A stretch of 64,000 bases of DNA from an uncultured Shewanella sp. (GCF_947501665.1 NZ_CANMWS010000018.1:62001-126000), one strand, 5' to 3'; shown: positions 19,401 to 29,224, numbered from the stretch's first letter. Notes: generated by a model from the letters alone, not told the origin. Made by a program: numbers and translations.

Positions 19401-21304
19401 AAGACTTACTCGATTCAGGTGATAAATTGGAGTTTATTCAGTTTTTTAAATCATCACTGGCAGTGAATTGGAGTACAACAGGATATATGAACCCAGAGGA
19501 ACCAGAACCAGAAATTTATAGTATAGATACGCCTTATTGTTTATTGGAAGGGATTGCTGTCATGGAAGGGGGGAAGAAGAAATTAATAGAATACAAATTC
19601 AATTTTTCAGATGAATATATTAGTAACCCCATTAGTATTGACCCTTATGCTGTTAGGAGTTCATGGGATAAAGTACGAGAGTTAAGTTTTAATCATTATT
19701 TATATAAATGCAGTAACTGTGCAATTAGTACAATAGATATTAATGCAGAACAATCTTATTTTACTCCACCGATTGTATTTTCCATTGTCCCAGAGATATC
19801 CTCCGTTGATGGATATCCTATTTTAGTCCTTAATGACAATTTTTATAATACGATGATTAGTGGTGGTATTGATAATTTTACTTTAATAGATTTTAATTAT
19901 TTTAATTTTGGTCTTTCTTATTCTGGAAAAAACCTTAAATTAGCATTGGGAGAGACTGTTCAACTGACGAAAACAGTATCGAATTTATCAAATTCAGTGA
20001 CGACCCATCCTAGTATGAAGGTGAATTTATTACAGTATGATAATACAACCCAAAGGTTGCATATTATTCTCAATGAGGTGAATGGCTCAAGCTCTATCGA
20101 TTGGACTTTTGAGAGGAAGCGATTTGACCCTGACGATGGTGATGGTGATGGTATTGCCGATGTCAATGATAATTGTATTAGCGTGTTTAATCCCGATCAA
20201 AAAGACAGTGCTGGTTCAACGTTAGGCGATGTCTGTGAAGATAGCGATGGTGATGGCCTTTTGGATGCTGATGAGTTGAATTTATATGGGACAGATCCGA
20301 ACAATAGTGATACAGATGGGGATGGGATAGCCGATAATATAGAAATTTTCATGTATTTAACCGATCCAAATGACAGTAATGCAGATAAAGATGGTGATGG
20401 ACTAACTGATAGCGAAGAAGTGCTTATTTATAAGACTAGTCCAATCAGCAATGATACCGACCGTGATGGTATACCCGATTGGGATGAAGTTAAACTCACT
20501 AAAACTGATCCTTTAACCCAAGATTTATGTCATGGAGAAAAGCCAACGATTTGGGGAACATCTGGAAATGATAAGTTAACGGGTACTGGTGACAAAGATG
20601 TCATTATGGGATTTGGAGGTGATGATACCATTTATGGGAAAGGTGGAACGGATGTTATTTGTGGCGGCAATGGGAATGATTACATTGAAGGAGGAGATGG
20701 GGCTGATCTGATTGATGGTGGAGATGGGGATGATACGCTAAAAGGAAATAGCGGTGGCGATTTGATTTATGGTGGTTCTGGAAAGGATAAGATTTATGGT
20801 GGCAGTGGTCATGATTACATTTTTGGTGATGACGGGAAAGATACTATCGAAGGGGGAGATGACTGGGATTATATTGAAGGGGGTAAGGGTGATGATATTA
20901 TAAAAGGTGACCATGGAAATGACTTGATTTATGGCGGTTCTCCAGGTGAGTTTTTGTATAAAGAAGATGAGCAGACCGAAGCGCAGTATCTTGAGGCGTT
21001 GAAGGTTAGAATGGATATTCTGGAAGATTCAGGCAATGACACGATCTCAGGTGGTCATGGCGATGATACGATTTATGGTGGTGATGGCGATGATTGGTTA
21101 GATGGTGGCGATGATAACGATGAGATTCATGGTGGTGATGGCAATGACACTATAAAAGGTGGTTCGAGCGGGGATTACCTTTATGGTGATGCGGGTGATG
21201 ATATTATCAAGGGGCAAAGTGGTGGCGATCATATTTATGGTGGAGAAGGAATAGACTCATGTGAGGGCGGAGATGGCAGCGATCATAAATATGAGTGTGA
21301 ATAA
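16484..21304 (+). CDS. Large secreted calcium-binding protein with TSP3 and RTX repeats
   Basis: About 1606 residues. The ATG at 16484 gives a GAG box at sensible spacing and a strong signal peptide (to TLANE); upstream in-frame TTG and ATG codons have poorer spacing. A region around residues 260-440 (YAFLNVPVSGNYTFG and following) resembles a PA14/GLEYA-type carbohydrate-binding module. Residues about 1214-1350 hold Asp-rich thrombospondin type 3 repeats (DGDGIADVNDNC and SDTDGDGIAD types). From about 1355 to the end are RTX nonapeptides of the GGxGxDxxx form, interrupted once by a Glu-rich insert. It is probably an adhesin or matrix protein at the surface. RTX proteins normally leave by type I secretion without a Sec signal; the combination here is unusual and no T1SS genes are adjacent. 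Confidence 0.8.
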   Translation: MIFLSRCFFMFFIMVISLIGNITLANELIEANNKNAMSYYYIVSPIDTDCSLASFESGWIIENEWPLPDGVSEGCDYQVSVYINGGLTNADIDVQDIIHIDMNPATQSMMAMSTTSLNSDTHKQGMVFSVYSMLPEASDTALEQLTKIYDRSGVDKGDRSETDEFLLYLSDKELGNDIADLLNAYPSIIPDDYTHRLSMDIEEIKDNTFDSMFFDDNENPFSGREHHTHYYSMKMKLDYPDIIARDNFYNNKIQPSVDNLVQYPGNSKVFDYDWILTGPSLINYPFTNAYWIKGYAFLNVPVSGNYTFGRRSAGGMNLSIENVHGKTMQLLSEDAWALENRETYGFDDNATNCSDSLIYGYKNYTQEVWMGLVHTRLGETEGAYYDMEHLPYQLYSFTGINCSNDYQTVWGQSQYLEAGQTYLMSLGAWSGWRSIELMLQVIGPDNQEIGLPISWLTIPEPSLFDTNTAWHNHLNITESFEVNGNKSHITAASNYVWGQGTIISRLEWIADSSNVDVHFYLDNGEDISEVSSITLETDIDADVVSIVNTSQGDLWAVLVVNAQGAAQLFTIQSPLTEKPVMAEITLEEEKVYSGILAISDYGERLALAQSDSIAIYEVDSSSGVWALSSQVDVEVETGSESRGLAFLNYYPNMLYVANTGGYIQKYLYDRELNSWHKGEFNVLGSKFAISTDTGEAIAVMNTQGVDIYKIDYDGNEIYQSSIKPVQDFDNRDSDIAIIADKLALRATDNVRIYSAINNDWSKINPNWYSLEEENNIFDTSLFWLANSGIAGDVILGHINEEQHFDLYRIGVDAMSTYDEILYSVVINNNSDYPVYSSQMVIAPGQQVELFTKRYETLSMNSGFYLLNYDDGYEAVNNKSAYSIRIYHDSQININASSSTENTTYIYCPSPENIKVSALEYNINKSSQDFEVTAYPYLGDNDKLSEEKRYSLNKIPLVNVSSVSTVYNKSTGKKDLLDSGDKLEFIQFFKSSLAVNWSTTGYMNPEEPEPEIYSIDTPYCLLEGIAVMEGGKKKLIEYKFNFSDEYISNPISIDPYAVRSSWDKVRELSFNHYLYKCSNCAISTIDINAEQSYFTPPIVFSIVPEISSVDGYPILVLNDNFYNTMISGGIDNFTLIDFNYFNFGLSYSGKNLKLALGETVQLTKTVSNLSNSVTTHPSMKVNLLQYDNTTQRLHIILNEVNGSSSIDWTFERKRFDPDDGDGDGIADVNDNCISVFNPDQKDSAGSTLGDVCEDSDGDGLLDADELNLYGTDPNNSDTDGDGIADNIEIFMYLTDPNDSNADKDGDGLTDSEEVLIYKTSPISNDTDRDGIPDWDEVKLTKTDPLTQDLCHGEKPTIWGTSGNDKLTGTGDKDVIMGFGGDDTIYGKGGTDVICGGNGNDYIEGGDGADLIDGGDGDDTLKGNSGGDLIYGGSGKDKIYGGSGHDYIFGDDGKDTIEGGDDWDYIEGGKGDDIIKGDHGNDLIYGGSPGEFLYKEDEQTEAQYLEALKVRMDILEDSGNDTISGGHGDDTIYGGDGDDWLDGGDDNDEIHGGDGNDTIKGGSSGDYLYGDAGDDIIKGQSGGDHIYGGEGIDSCEGGDGSDHKYECE

Positions 21305-21322
21305 TCAATAGGTATTTAACCT

Positions 21323-21360
21323 AAAAAAGATAAGCTAAAAGTAATGGCTTTCAGCTTATC
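21323..21360 (-). terminator. Intrinsic terminator for the downstream minus-strand gene
   Basis: GATAAGCT and AGCTTATC, extended by AAAG/CTTT, form a stem; on the minus strand it is followed by TTTTTT. It lies between two convergent genes and ends the minus-strand one. Confidence 0.75.
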
Positions 21361-21418
21361 TAATATCAAAATCTAAACGCAGCAATAAAATAATTTATGT
21401 GCTTTAAAAGGCATTTTA

Positions 21419-22870
21419 TTAAGGATGGCTATTGGCATCAATCGGCGAAGTATTGGCATTAAACTCTGCTAAGTTACTAAAGCCATCATTGTCACTGTCA
21501 ATCAGGGCATCATCGGGGTTTTCATCACTGAGTCCGTTTTTGGCTTCGAACCAATAAGGCAGAGAGTCATTATCTAAGTCCAATGGTGAACCAAAACTTA
21601 AGGTTACTGGAATCGTAAAGCTACGGGTGCTAGGATCGGAAAAGCTCGCATGATAAATCGACATTTTAGCCGTCACAGTGCCGGGTTTGATAATGGCATT
21701 GGTGGGTAAGTTATATTGCTTATTGGCTGAGCATTTATAAGAAGCGAATTTTTGATTGTATTGATTGTATAAGTCTAAATCGCAATTCATACCATTGATG
21801 CTGCCACTGATGTTGGGGAGCACTACTACACTGATTAAATCTTCATATTGGCTGCCTGGTGTGACGGTAAAGGATTGATTGACTCTTTGTTGTAGGGCAA
21901 CGGTGCCACTAAATGTTCCCATTTTATATTGATAATATTGTGGTGCTGCTGTCCCTAGGCTCATACGGTAATGTTTGTTTGGATCTGTTGTGACACTCAA
22001 GTTAGGACGCACACGCACATCCACAATTTGTCCTGTAGTGACGCTTTGATTATTGTTTGTGCCTGCACCTGTGAGTAAAGGCTGCCAGATACCATTAGTA
22101 TCGAGTGACTCGAAAATCCATTGATTGGGGTTTTCGGTATCATTTAATGCTAAATCGATATTGCCATTCGTGGTGGCTTGATAAACAAAGTAATCAATAT
22201 CATTGCCACTTTCATGATTTGCTTTAATAAAATTCCTAGATTCTGCTAAATAAGTGCGCGTGGCATAGGTATCATTGACTTCATAGCTGTCAATATTGGT
22301 CGCCACTTCTGCGCCAAAATTAATTGTCGCGTTGGTGGCACTGACTGCTTGCATATACCAGTAGTACTCACCGGGCTCTGTGATGACTTTAACCACTTCG
22401 TCAGCATTCGCGGCATTGCTAGACGTTCCTAAGTTATAAATGGTGCCATCGATATCTTGATAAACGGATAGGGTAAAATCTGTTTGTGCGTCTTGCCCCA
22501 CTAGAATAGCGGTGGTTTTTGCCTGTTCAGGTATTGTAAAATGATAACAATAGGTCCCACCTGTTTGGGTGCCATTGAGCGTATAAAGTACCCCAGTATT
22601 TAATGTTGTACATAAAGGGGTGTAAGCGAGTGGACTGACGGTATTAGCTCGCTGAAGGTTTTTTGTTTTAAAAATGGATGTTGAAATTTTTTCTGCAGCG
22701 AGTAATGCCTGAGGTGTTGAGGTCAAGTTGACTTGGGCATTAACAGGAAAAGCGGTTGTTGAATGATTGATGTTTTGTTTTGTTGACTGGCTATCAAGTA
22801 AGGGATGAGCTGAGCTGTTAAATGAGGCGAGTAAAGTAATCAATAATAAAGATTTTTTATAATAGAGCAT
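21419..22870 (-). CDS. Secreted protein with PPC-like domains and a TSP3-like C-terminus
   Basis: A 483-residue protein with a signal peptide (to about SSAHP). Residues about 95-190 look like a bacterial pre-peptidase C-terminal (PPC) domain, with the pattern YCYHFTIPEQA...TDFTLSVYQDIDG...GEYYWYMQAV; a second similar stretch (DSYEVNDTYATRTYL...DIDYFVYQA) follows at about 192-300. The last 50 residues carry Asp-rich calcium loops (DLDNDSLPYWFE and DSDNDGFSNLAEFNA) of the TSP3 kind. PPC domains usually accompany secreted proteases, but no catalytic domain is present, so it may bind substrates or other secreted proteins. A single-gene unit with its own terminator. Confidence 0.7.
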   Translation of the reverse strand: MLYYKKSLLLITLLASFNSSAHPLLDSQSTKQNINHSTTAFPVNAQVNLTSTPQALLAAEKISTSIFKTKNLQRANTVSPLAYTPLCTTLNTGVLYTLNGTQTGGTYCYHFTIPEQAKTTAILVGQDAQTDFTLSVYQDIDGTIYNLGTSSNAANADEVVKVITEPGEYYWYMQAVSATNATINFGAEVATNIDSYEVNDTYATRTYLAESRNFIKANHESGNDIDYFVYQATTNGNIDLALNDTENPNQWIFESLDTNGIWQPLLTGAGTNNNQSVTTGQIVDVRVRPNLSVTTDPNKHYRMSLGTAAPQYYQYKMGTFSGTVALQQRVNQSFTVTPGSQYEDLISVVVLPNISGSINGMNCDLDLYNQYNQKFASYKCSANKQYNLPTNAIIKPGTVTAKMSIYHASFSDPSTRSFTIPVTLSFGSPLDLDNDSLPYWFEAKNGLSDENPDDALIDSDNDGFSNLAEFNANTSPIDANSHP

Positions 22871-23203
22871 GTCATTAATCTTCCATTTAATTATAGTCGT
22901 TATTACACCCGTTTAAGAACAATAAACGATATGATCTATTACCTGCTTAATGAATGTTATGAAGAAGATAAACTTCAGATCAATTTTCATCTTACTGGGT
23001 AAATATTAATCATGCTATTTTCTTATCTAATTATTGTGCGCTCGATTCCATTTTGCTCACTTTTGAGAGAGCGAAAAATCGTCATTTTAAAAGATGGTCA
23101 ATAGTCACAGTGGTTAATAAAAATAATGACAGAGGATTAAAGTCTAGTGCGTATTTTTGATTTATGATAAAAAGAATTTATCTTGTTCTTACAGTATAAA
23201 ATC
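22871..23203. other. Divergent intergenic region, no gene seen
   Basis: AT-rich gap between a minus-strand secreted protein gene and the carboxypeptidase gene. Both promoters should lie here; I see no distinct regulatory signal. Confidence 0.4.
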
Positions 23204-24685
23204 ATGAGTATTTATCAGCAGCTTACTGACAATTTTAAAAAAATATCACACTTTCAACATTTGCAAGCCATTTGTGGTTGGGATCAAGCCGCTAAAATGC
23301 CCAGCGGTGGCAATCAGGCACGTTCAGAGGCGATGGCGGAGCTGTCGGTTCATATCCATGCTTTATTAACAGCGCCTGAATTAGAAGAAGCTTTTGATAA
23401 AGCACAAGGTGAGTCTTTATCAGCCCATGAGCAAGCCAGTTTACGTGAAATGCAACGTCAATGGCAACATGCCAATGTGTTATCAAAAGAGCTTGTGCAA
23501 GCAAAATCAATGGCAGGGGCAAAATGTGAACATGCATGGCGTAGCCAACGGGGAGACAATGATTGGCAAGGTTTTGAGAAAAACTGGTCTGAAGTGGTCA
23601 AATTGTCTAAAGAAGAAGCGCAAATACGCGCAGAGGCCACAGGCTTATCAGCCTATGATGCCATGTTAGATATTTATGAGCCAGGGACGACTTCAGCCCA
23701 ACTGGATAGGGTATTTGCTGATGTCAAAGATTGGTTGCCAAGATTGATTAATCAAGTGATTGAAAAGCAAAAGTCAGAGCACTTTATTCCCCCTTCAGGG
23801 ACATTTGCAACTGAGCAGCAAAAAGCATTGGGTATTGAAGTGATGAAATTACTTCAGTTTGACTTTAATCATGGTCGTTTAGATGAAAGTGTGCATCCTT
23901 TTTGTGGTGGTGTACCTCAAGATGTGCGGATCACGACTCGCTATAATCAAGATGAATTTATGCAATCTTTGATGGGGATAGTGCATGAAACTGGGCATGC
24001 GCGTTACGAGCAAGGGCTGCCTCAAATGTATGCTGGCTTACCTGCCGGTAGTGCACGTTCCATGGGGATCCATGAATCACAATCTCTATTTTTTGAAATG
24101 CAAGTCGGTAGAAGTACCGCTTTTATAGAACACTTATCTCGTTTAGCGGGAAACACATTTGCTCAACATGACCAAGCCATTTTTGATAAAGACAATTTTC
24201 AAAAGCTGTATACCCGTGTCGAAAAAGGCTTTATTCGTGTCGATGCGGATGAACTCACGTATCCAGCCCATGTGATTTTACGCTATGAAATTGAACGTGA
24301 TTTAATGAATGGCCATATAAAGCATACTGATGTGCCTGAATTATGGAATGAAAAAATGAAAGCTTATTTGGGATTATCAACGACAGGTAATTATAATCAT
24401 GGCTGTATGCAAGATATTCATTGGACTGATGGTGCGTTTGGGTATTTTCCTTCTTATACCCTTGGTGCCATGTATGCCGCGCAATTTATGATGTCAATGA
24501 AACAAGAACTCGATGTTAATACTGTTATTAAAAGTGGTGATTTATCCCCTATTTTTAATTGGCTTGAGAAAAATATTTGGTCTCAGGGGAGTTTATTGAC
24601 GACCAATGAGCTGGTGAAACATGCGACAGGAGATATATTGAATGCGGCTCATTTTAAACAGCATTTAAGTGATCGTTACTTATAA
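23204..24685 (+). CDS. Carboxypeptidase, M32 (Taq) family
   Basis: About 493 residues from the ATG at 23204. An upstream in-frame TTG would add seven residues, but MSIYQQLTDNF is the normal family N-terminus. The zinc motif HETGH is at residues 261-265 in GIVHETGHARYEQGLP, followed by the family-specific GIHESQSLFFE. The QAICGWDQAAKMP segment near the N-terminus is also characteristic. It removes C-terminal residues from peptides in the cytoplasm using a divalent metal. The ribosome-binding site is weak. Single gene with its own terminator. Confidence 0.93.
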   Translation: MSIYQQLTDNFKKISHFQHLQAICGWDQAAKMPSGGNQARSEAMAELSVHIHALLTAPELEEAFDKAQGESLSAHEQASLREMQRQWQHANVLSKELVQAKSMAGAKCEHAWRSQRGDNDWQGFEKNWSEVVKLSKEEAQIRAEATGLSAYDAMLDIYEPGTTSAQLDRVFADVKDWLPRLINQVIEKQKSEHFIPPSGTFATEQQKALGIEVMKLLQFDFNHGRLDESVHPFCGGVPQDVRITTRYNQDEFMQSLMGIVHETGHARYEQGLPQMYAGLPAGSARSMGIHESQSLFFEMQVGRSTAFIEHLSRLAGNTFAQHDQAIFDKDNFQKLYTRVEKGFIRVDADELTYPAHVILRYEIERDLMNGHIKHTDVPELWNEKMKAYLGLSTTGNYNHGCMQDIHWTDGAFGYFPSYTLGAMYAAQFMMSMKQELDVNTVIKSGDLSPIFNWLEKNIWSQGSLLTTNELVKHATGDILNAAHFKQHLSDRYL

Positions 24686-24742
24686 TATTTTTTGAACAGT
24701 AATGGTCCAAAATAAGGTCAATAGGTTACTTAATCCTGATTT

Positions 24743-24772
24743 AGCCAGTAAAGCATCTTTACTGGCTTTTTG
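24743..24772 (+). terminator. Intrinsic terminator after the M32 carboxypeptidase
   Basis: AGCCAGTAAAG and CTTTACTGGCT form a perfect 11-bp stem around CAT, followed by TTTTTG when the terminal stem base is counted in. Confidence 0.88.
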
Positions 24773-24880
24773 AATGTTTTTAGTGAGATTATAAATTGTA
24801 ACCAAAAGTAAAAGATGTTGTTTCATTGAGGGATAAAGGTAAACTTAAAGGATATTAAAAGAGGGTGGTTTGGAAAGGGA

Positions 24881-25960
24881 ATGAAAAAAATATTGTTTGT
24901 TATTGTGTTGGTACTGATGGGGCTTAGCTATCAGTTGATGAATAAAAAGGAGGTTGTACAAGCGAAAAGTCGACCTTTAGTCAATGTGGTTGTGGCAAAG
25001 GTTGGATTGGGACCGATTCGAGAAGAAGTTGAGGCGTTAGGGACGACTCAGGCCAATGAATCCATCATTGTGACATCGAAAGTCAGTGATGTGATCACAA
25101 AAGTGGATTTTAATGATGGTGACAAGGTTCAAAAAGGCCAATTATTGGTTCAACTACATGACCGAGGTCAAGCAGCTCAAGTGACGATTGCTAAAGTCCA
25201 GTTACACGATCATAAACGTGAATTTGACCGGATCCGTGAATTAGTGACGTCTCAAACTGTTGCAGGTTCTGAGCGGGATAGATTACAAACTGCCATTGAT
25301 ACAGCCAATGCCCAATTACTAGAAGCAGAAGCAGCATTAGCGGATAGACGGATTAAAGCTCCATTTTCTGGTGTGTTAGGCTTGCGCCAAGTCAGTGTAG
25401 GGGCATTAGTTTCTCCCGGTGATGAAATTACCACTTTAGATGATATTTCCATTATTAAATTAGACTTTTCTGTGCCCGAGCGCTTTTTACAAGCCATTAA
25501 AATTGGCCAGAAAGTGGAAGCTAAAGCCATGGCATATGGCGATGAGCCGTTTATCGGGGAAGTGACCTCAATTGATAGTCGCGTCAATCCTTCAACCCGC
25601 GCGGTGATAGTGAGAACAGACATTCCTAACAAAGATGGTCGATTATTACCTGGCATGTTAATGAAGGTCAAATTAATCAAAACGAGCCGTGATGCACTGA
25701 TTTTACCAGAGTCTGCCATTATTCCTGTTCAAGACAGACATTATGTTTATGTGGTGGATAGCGAAGGCATAGTGAGTCGGCAATTAGTGGAGCTTGGGAT
25801 CCGTAAGCGAGGCTGGGTTGAAATCGTTAGTGGGATTAAGCTTGATCAACAGGTGATAGTACGCGGCATTTTAAAAGTGCGCCCAGGTGATAAAGTGGTC
25901 GTTTCTTTCAGTGAGAATTTTAGCTTTTTAGAACAAGCTAAGGTTGAGCCCATCGCATGA
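24881..25960 (+). CDS. RND efflux periplasmic adaptor (membrane fusion protein)
   Basis: A 359-residue HlyD/AcrA-type adaptor. It starts with one hydrophobic anchor or signal (no lipobox Cys), then the barrel-sandwich segment VTSKVSDVITKVDFNDGDKVQKGQLLVQL, a helical hairpin (about residues 105-150), DRRIKAPFSGVLGLRQVSVGALVSPG, and the beta-barrel with NPSTRAVIVRT and RLLPGMLMKV. It links the inner-membrane pump encoded next to an outer-membrane channel. The stop overlaps the start of the pump gene by four bases. No outer-membrane factor gene is in the operon, so a TolC-type channel must come from elsewhere. Confidence 0.93.
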   Translation: MKKILFVIVLVLMGLSYQLMNKKEVVQAKSRPLVNVVVAKVGLGPIREEVEALGTTQANESIIVTSKVSDVITKVDFNDGDKVQKGQLLVQLHDRGQAAQVTIAKVQLHDHKREFDRIRELVTSQTVAGSERDRLQTAIDTANAQLLEAEAALADRRIKAPFSGVLGLRQVSVGALVSPGDEITTLDDISIIKLDFSVPERFLQAIKIGQKVEAKAMAYGDEPFIGEVTSIDSRVNPSTRAVIVRTDIPNKDGRLLPGMLMKVKLIKTSRDALILPESAIIPVQDRHYVYVVDSEGIVSRQLVELGIRKRGWVEIVSGIKLDQQVIVRGILKVRPGDKVVVSFSENFSFLEQAKVEPIA

Positions 25961-28900
25961 TACTCACAGATCTTTCGGTTAAGCGGCCGGTATTCGCTTC
26001 AGTTATCAGTATCTTATTAATTGTTTTTGGTTTGGTGGCGTTTGATAAATTGCCACTTCGAGAATACCCTGATATTGATCCGCCTATTGTCTCAATACAA
26101 ACTAATTACCGAGGAGCCTCTGCCTCCGTTGTAGAAAGCCGTATCACGCAATTGATTGAAGATAGGATCAGTGGTGTCGAGGGTATACGTAATATTAATT
26201 CATCAAGCAGTGATGGTCGTTCCGATATTACCATTGAATTTGGCGTTGACAGAGATATCGAAGCGGCGGCGAATGATTTACGCGATCGAATTTCTGGCCT
26301 GCTCAATAATTTGCCTGAGGAGTCCGATCCACCTGAAGTCGAGAAGGCTGATGGGGGAGATGAAGTGATTATGTGGTTAAATTTGGTCTCAGATCAAATG
26401 AATACCATGCAGTTAACAGATTATGCAAGGCGGTATTTAGTCGATCGTTTCTCGGTACTTGATGGTGTAGCCAATATTCGTTTAGGTGGAGGTAAAGTGT
26501 ATGCCATGCGAATTTGGATTGACAGACAAGCATTGGCGGCTCGTAATTTAACGGTAGACGATATTGAGTCTGCACTGCGAGAAGAGAATGTGGAATTGCC
26601 TGCTGGCAGTATTGAATCTAAAGATAGGCATTTTACGGTAAGATTGGAGCGCAGTTTTAACAATGCTGATGATTTTGCTAATTTGGTACTCAAAGAAGGT
26701 GAAGATGGCTATTTAGTTAAATTGGGTGATGTGGCTAAAGTGGAAGTGGGTTCTGAGGAAGAACGGATCATGTTTCGCGGTAATCGCGAGTCTATGATTG
26801 GTCTTGGGATCTCAAAACAATCGACGGCCAATACCTTGTCTGTCGCTCGTGCTGCCAATGCATTAGTGGATCAAATTAATCCAACGTTACCTGCTGGCAT
26901 GTCAATCAAACGTTCTTATGATAGTTCAGTATTTATTGAAGCGTCAGTGAAAGAAGTGTATCAAACCCTGTTTATTGCCATGTTCTTGGTCATTATTGTC
27001 ATTTATTTGTTTTTAGGCAGTGTTAGGGCCATGCTGATCCCCGCCTTGACAGTACCTGTGTCATTAATGGCGACTTTTATTGTGTTGTATAGTTTAGGTT
27101 TTACAATCAACTTATTGACATTACTTGCCATGATTTTGGCAATTGGTATGGTGGTTGATGATGCGATTGTCATGCTAGAAAATGTTCATAGGCGAATAGA
27201 GGAAGGGGACTCACCACTAAAAGCAGCCTTTTTAGGGGGCCGAGAAGTGGGCTTTGCCATTGTGGCGACAACGCTTGTACTCGTGTCGGTTTTTATGCCA
27301 ATCACCTTTTTAGAAGGGGATTTAGGCAAACTGTTTAAAGAATTTGCAGTGGCAATGAGTGCGGCGGTCATTTTTTCAAGCATAGTGGCGTTAAGCTTAA
27401 GCCCAATGATGTGCTCAAAGTTATTAAAACCAACCCGTGAATCATCTTGGCTGGTACAAAAAATCGATGCGGGAATGGATACCGTGTCTAGTCAATATCG
27501 AAAAAGCTTAGCTTATGCGATGAAACACCCGTACTTTGTAACTTCCATTGTGCTGATTGCATTAGTGTGTAGTGGCTATTTAATGACAAAAATTCCACAG
27601 GAGTTTGCTCCAAGAGAAGATAGGGGGTCCTTGTTTCTCATTGTGAATGGTCCTGAAGGGGCGAGTTTCGAATACATTGAATCTTACATGGATGAAATTG
27701 AAAATAGGCTGATGCCTTTAGTGAAAGGTGGAGAAATCAAGCGTTTGCTGATCCGAGCGCCTCGCTCTTTTGGTACCAGCGCCAATTTCTCTAATGGGAT
27801 GGCCATTATCGTGCTAGAAGATTGGAGTCAGCGTCGAAGTGTGGGGGAAATCATCAATGATATTCGCGGTCGATTAGCTGATTTAGCTGGAGTGAGGGCT
27901 TTTCCTGTCACCAGACAAGCTTTTGGTCGAGGAGTGGGGAAACCAGTGCAATTTGTACTCGGCGGCACCAGTTATGAGGAGCTTGCTCATTGGCGTGATA
28001 TTATGCTTGAAAAAGCCAAAGATTATCCGAGTTTAGTAGGACTTGATGATGATTATAAAGAGACTAAGCCTCAACTTAGAGTCATTATTGATAAGGACAG
28101 AGCAGCATCGTTAGGCGTATCAATATCCCATATTGGGCAGACGCTTGAGTCGATGCTAGGCTCGCGTTTAGTGACGACTTTTATGCGGGATGGACGTGAA
28201 TATGATGTGATTATTGAAGGTGAGCGTGATACGCAAAATACGGCCAATGATCTTGAGAATATTTATGTCCGTTCAGATAGAACGCAAGCGTTGATCCCTT
28301 TGTCTAATTTGGTCTCTGTTGAAGAGTTTGCCGATGCGAGTACGCTAAATCGTTATAATCGAATGCGTGCTATTACATTAGAGGCGAATCTTGCGGAGGG
28401 CTTCAGTTTAGGTCAAGCGTTGGATGATTTAAATGACATTGCCTATACCTATTTACCAGCAGAAGCGGTGATCAGTTACAAGGGGCAATCATTGGATTAT
28501 AAAGAGTCTGGTGATTCGATGTATTTTGTGTTTATTCTGGCTTTAGGGGTGGTATTTTTAGTTTTAGCGGCGCAATTTGAAAGCTACGTGCATCCATTAG
28601 TGATTATGTTAACGGTGCCTTTGGCGACCTTAGGGGCCTTGATTGGTTTGTGGGTGACAGATCAAAGTTTAAATATCTATAGTCAAATTGGCATTATCAT
28701 GTTGGTTGGCTTAGCGGCTAAAAATGGAATTTTAATTGTTGAGTTTATTAATCAGTTAAGAGATAAGGGATTAACCTTTACTGATGCCATTATTCAAGCA
28801 TCGAGTCAGCGATTAAGGCCTATTTTAATGACTGGGATCACCACTGCAATTGGCGCGCTCCCCTTGGTTATGGCTGTCGGCGCTGGCGCGGAAACGCGTT

Positions 28901-29049
28901 TTGTGATAGGTGTTGTCGTATTATCGGGGATCACCTTAGCGACGTTTTTTACGTTATTTGTTATACCTGTGGCTTATTCTATTTTAGCAAAAGGCTCTGG
29001 TTCCCCTGAGCGAGTAGCGAAACAACTTGAGAAGGAATTAGCGCAATAA
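25957..29049 (+). CDS. RND efflux pump, HAE-1 family
   Basis: A 1030-residue inner-membrane proton-driven exporter. The N-terminus (LTDLSVKRPVFASVISILL...LREYPDIDPP), the TM4 AIGMVVDDAIVMLENVHRR with the paired Asp residues of the proton relay, and the late GLAAKNGILIVEF.N and RLRPILMTG segments define the family. Two large periplasmic loops are in place and the length is normal. It probably exports drugs, detergents or metabolites with the preceding adaptor. No local regulator gene adjoins the operon. Confidence 0.95.
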   Translation: MILTDLSVKRPVFASVISILLIVFGLVAFDKLPLREYPDIDPPIVSIQTNYRGASASVVESRITQLIEDRISGVEGIRNINSSSSDGRSDITIEFGVDRDIEAAANDLRDRISGLLNNLPEESDPPEVEKADGGDEVIMWLNLVSDQMNTMQLTDYARRYLVDRFSVLDGVANIRLGGGKVYAMRIWIDRQALAARNLTVDDIESALREENVELPAGSIESKDRHFTVRLERSFNNADDFANLVLKEGEDGYLVKLGDVAKVEVGSEEERIMFRGNRESMIGLGISKQSTANTLSVARAANALVDQINPTLPAGMSIKRSYDSSVFIEASVKEVYQTLFIAMFLVIIVIYLFLGSVRAMLIPALTVPVSLMATFIVLYSLGFTINLLTLLAMILAIGMVVDDAIVMLENVHRRIEEGDSPLKAAFLGGREVGFAIVATTLVLVSVFMPITFLEGDLGKLFKEFAVAMSAAVIFSSIVALSLSPMMCSKLLKPTRESSWLVQKIDAGMDTVSSQYRKSLAYAMKHPYFVTSIVLIALVCSGYLMTKIPQEFAPREDRGSLFLIVNGPEGASFEYIESYMDEIENRLMPLVKGGEIKRLLIRAPRSFGTSANFSNGMAIIVLEDWSQRRSVGEIINDIRGRLADLAGVRAFPVTRQAFGRGVGKPVQFVLGGTSYEELAHWRDIMLEKAKDYPSLVGLDDDYKETKPQLRVIIDKDRAASLGVSISHIGQTLESMLGSRLVTTFMRDGREYDVIIEGERDTQNTANDLENIYVRSDRTQALIPLSNLVSVEEFADASTLNRYNRMRAITLEANLAEGFSLGQALDDLNDIAYTYLPAEAVISYKGQSLDYKESGDSMYFVFILALGVVFLVLAAQFESYVHPLVIMLTVPLATLGALIGLWVTDQSLNIYSQIGIIMLVGLAAKNGILIVEFINQLRDKGLTFTDAIIQASSQRLRPILMTGITTAIGALPLVMAVGAGAETRFVIGVVVLSGITLATFFTLFVIPVAYSILAKGSGSPERVAKQLEKELAQ

Positions 29050-29076
29050 CAGTTGCTATTGATAAAGAATGATTTA

Positions 29077-29102
29077 AAGGCGCTACGGCGCCTTTTTTAT
29101 TT
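29077..29102 (+). terminator. Intrinsic terminator after the RND operon
   Basis: AAGGCGC and GCGCCTT form a 7-bp stem around TACG, followed by a T-rich tract (TTTTATTTT). Confidence 0.88.
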
Positions 29103-29224
29103 TATAAATCAATACTCTCGTGAGAGGCGAATTAACGGATGTATTGTTGGCACTATATTGTGAAAATAACCCTTGTGGTGGGCATAGTGATTTGAATAAT
29201 TTCTCCTCTTTAATATTATTGCAT

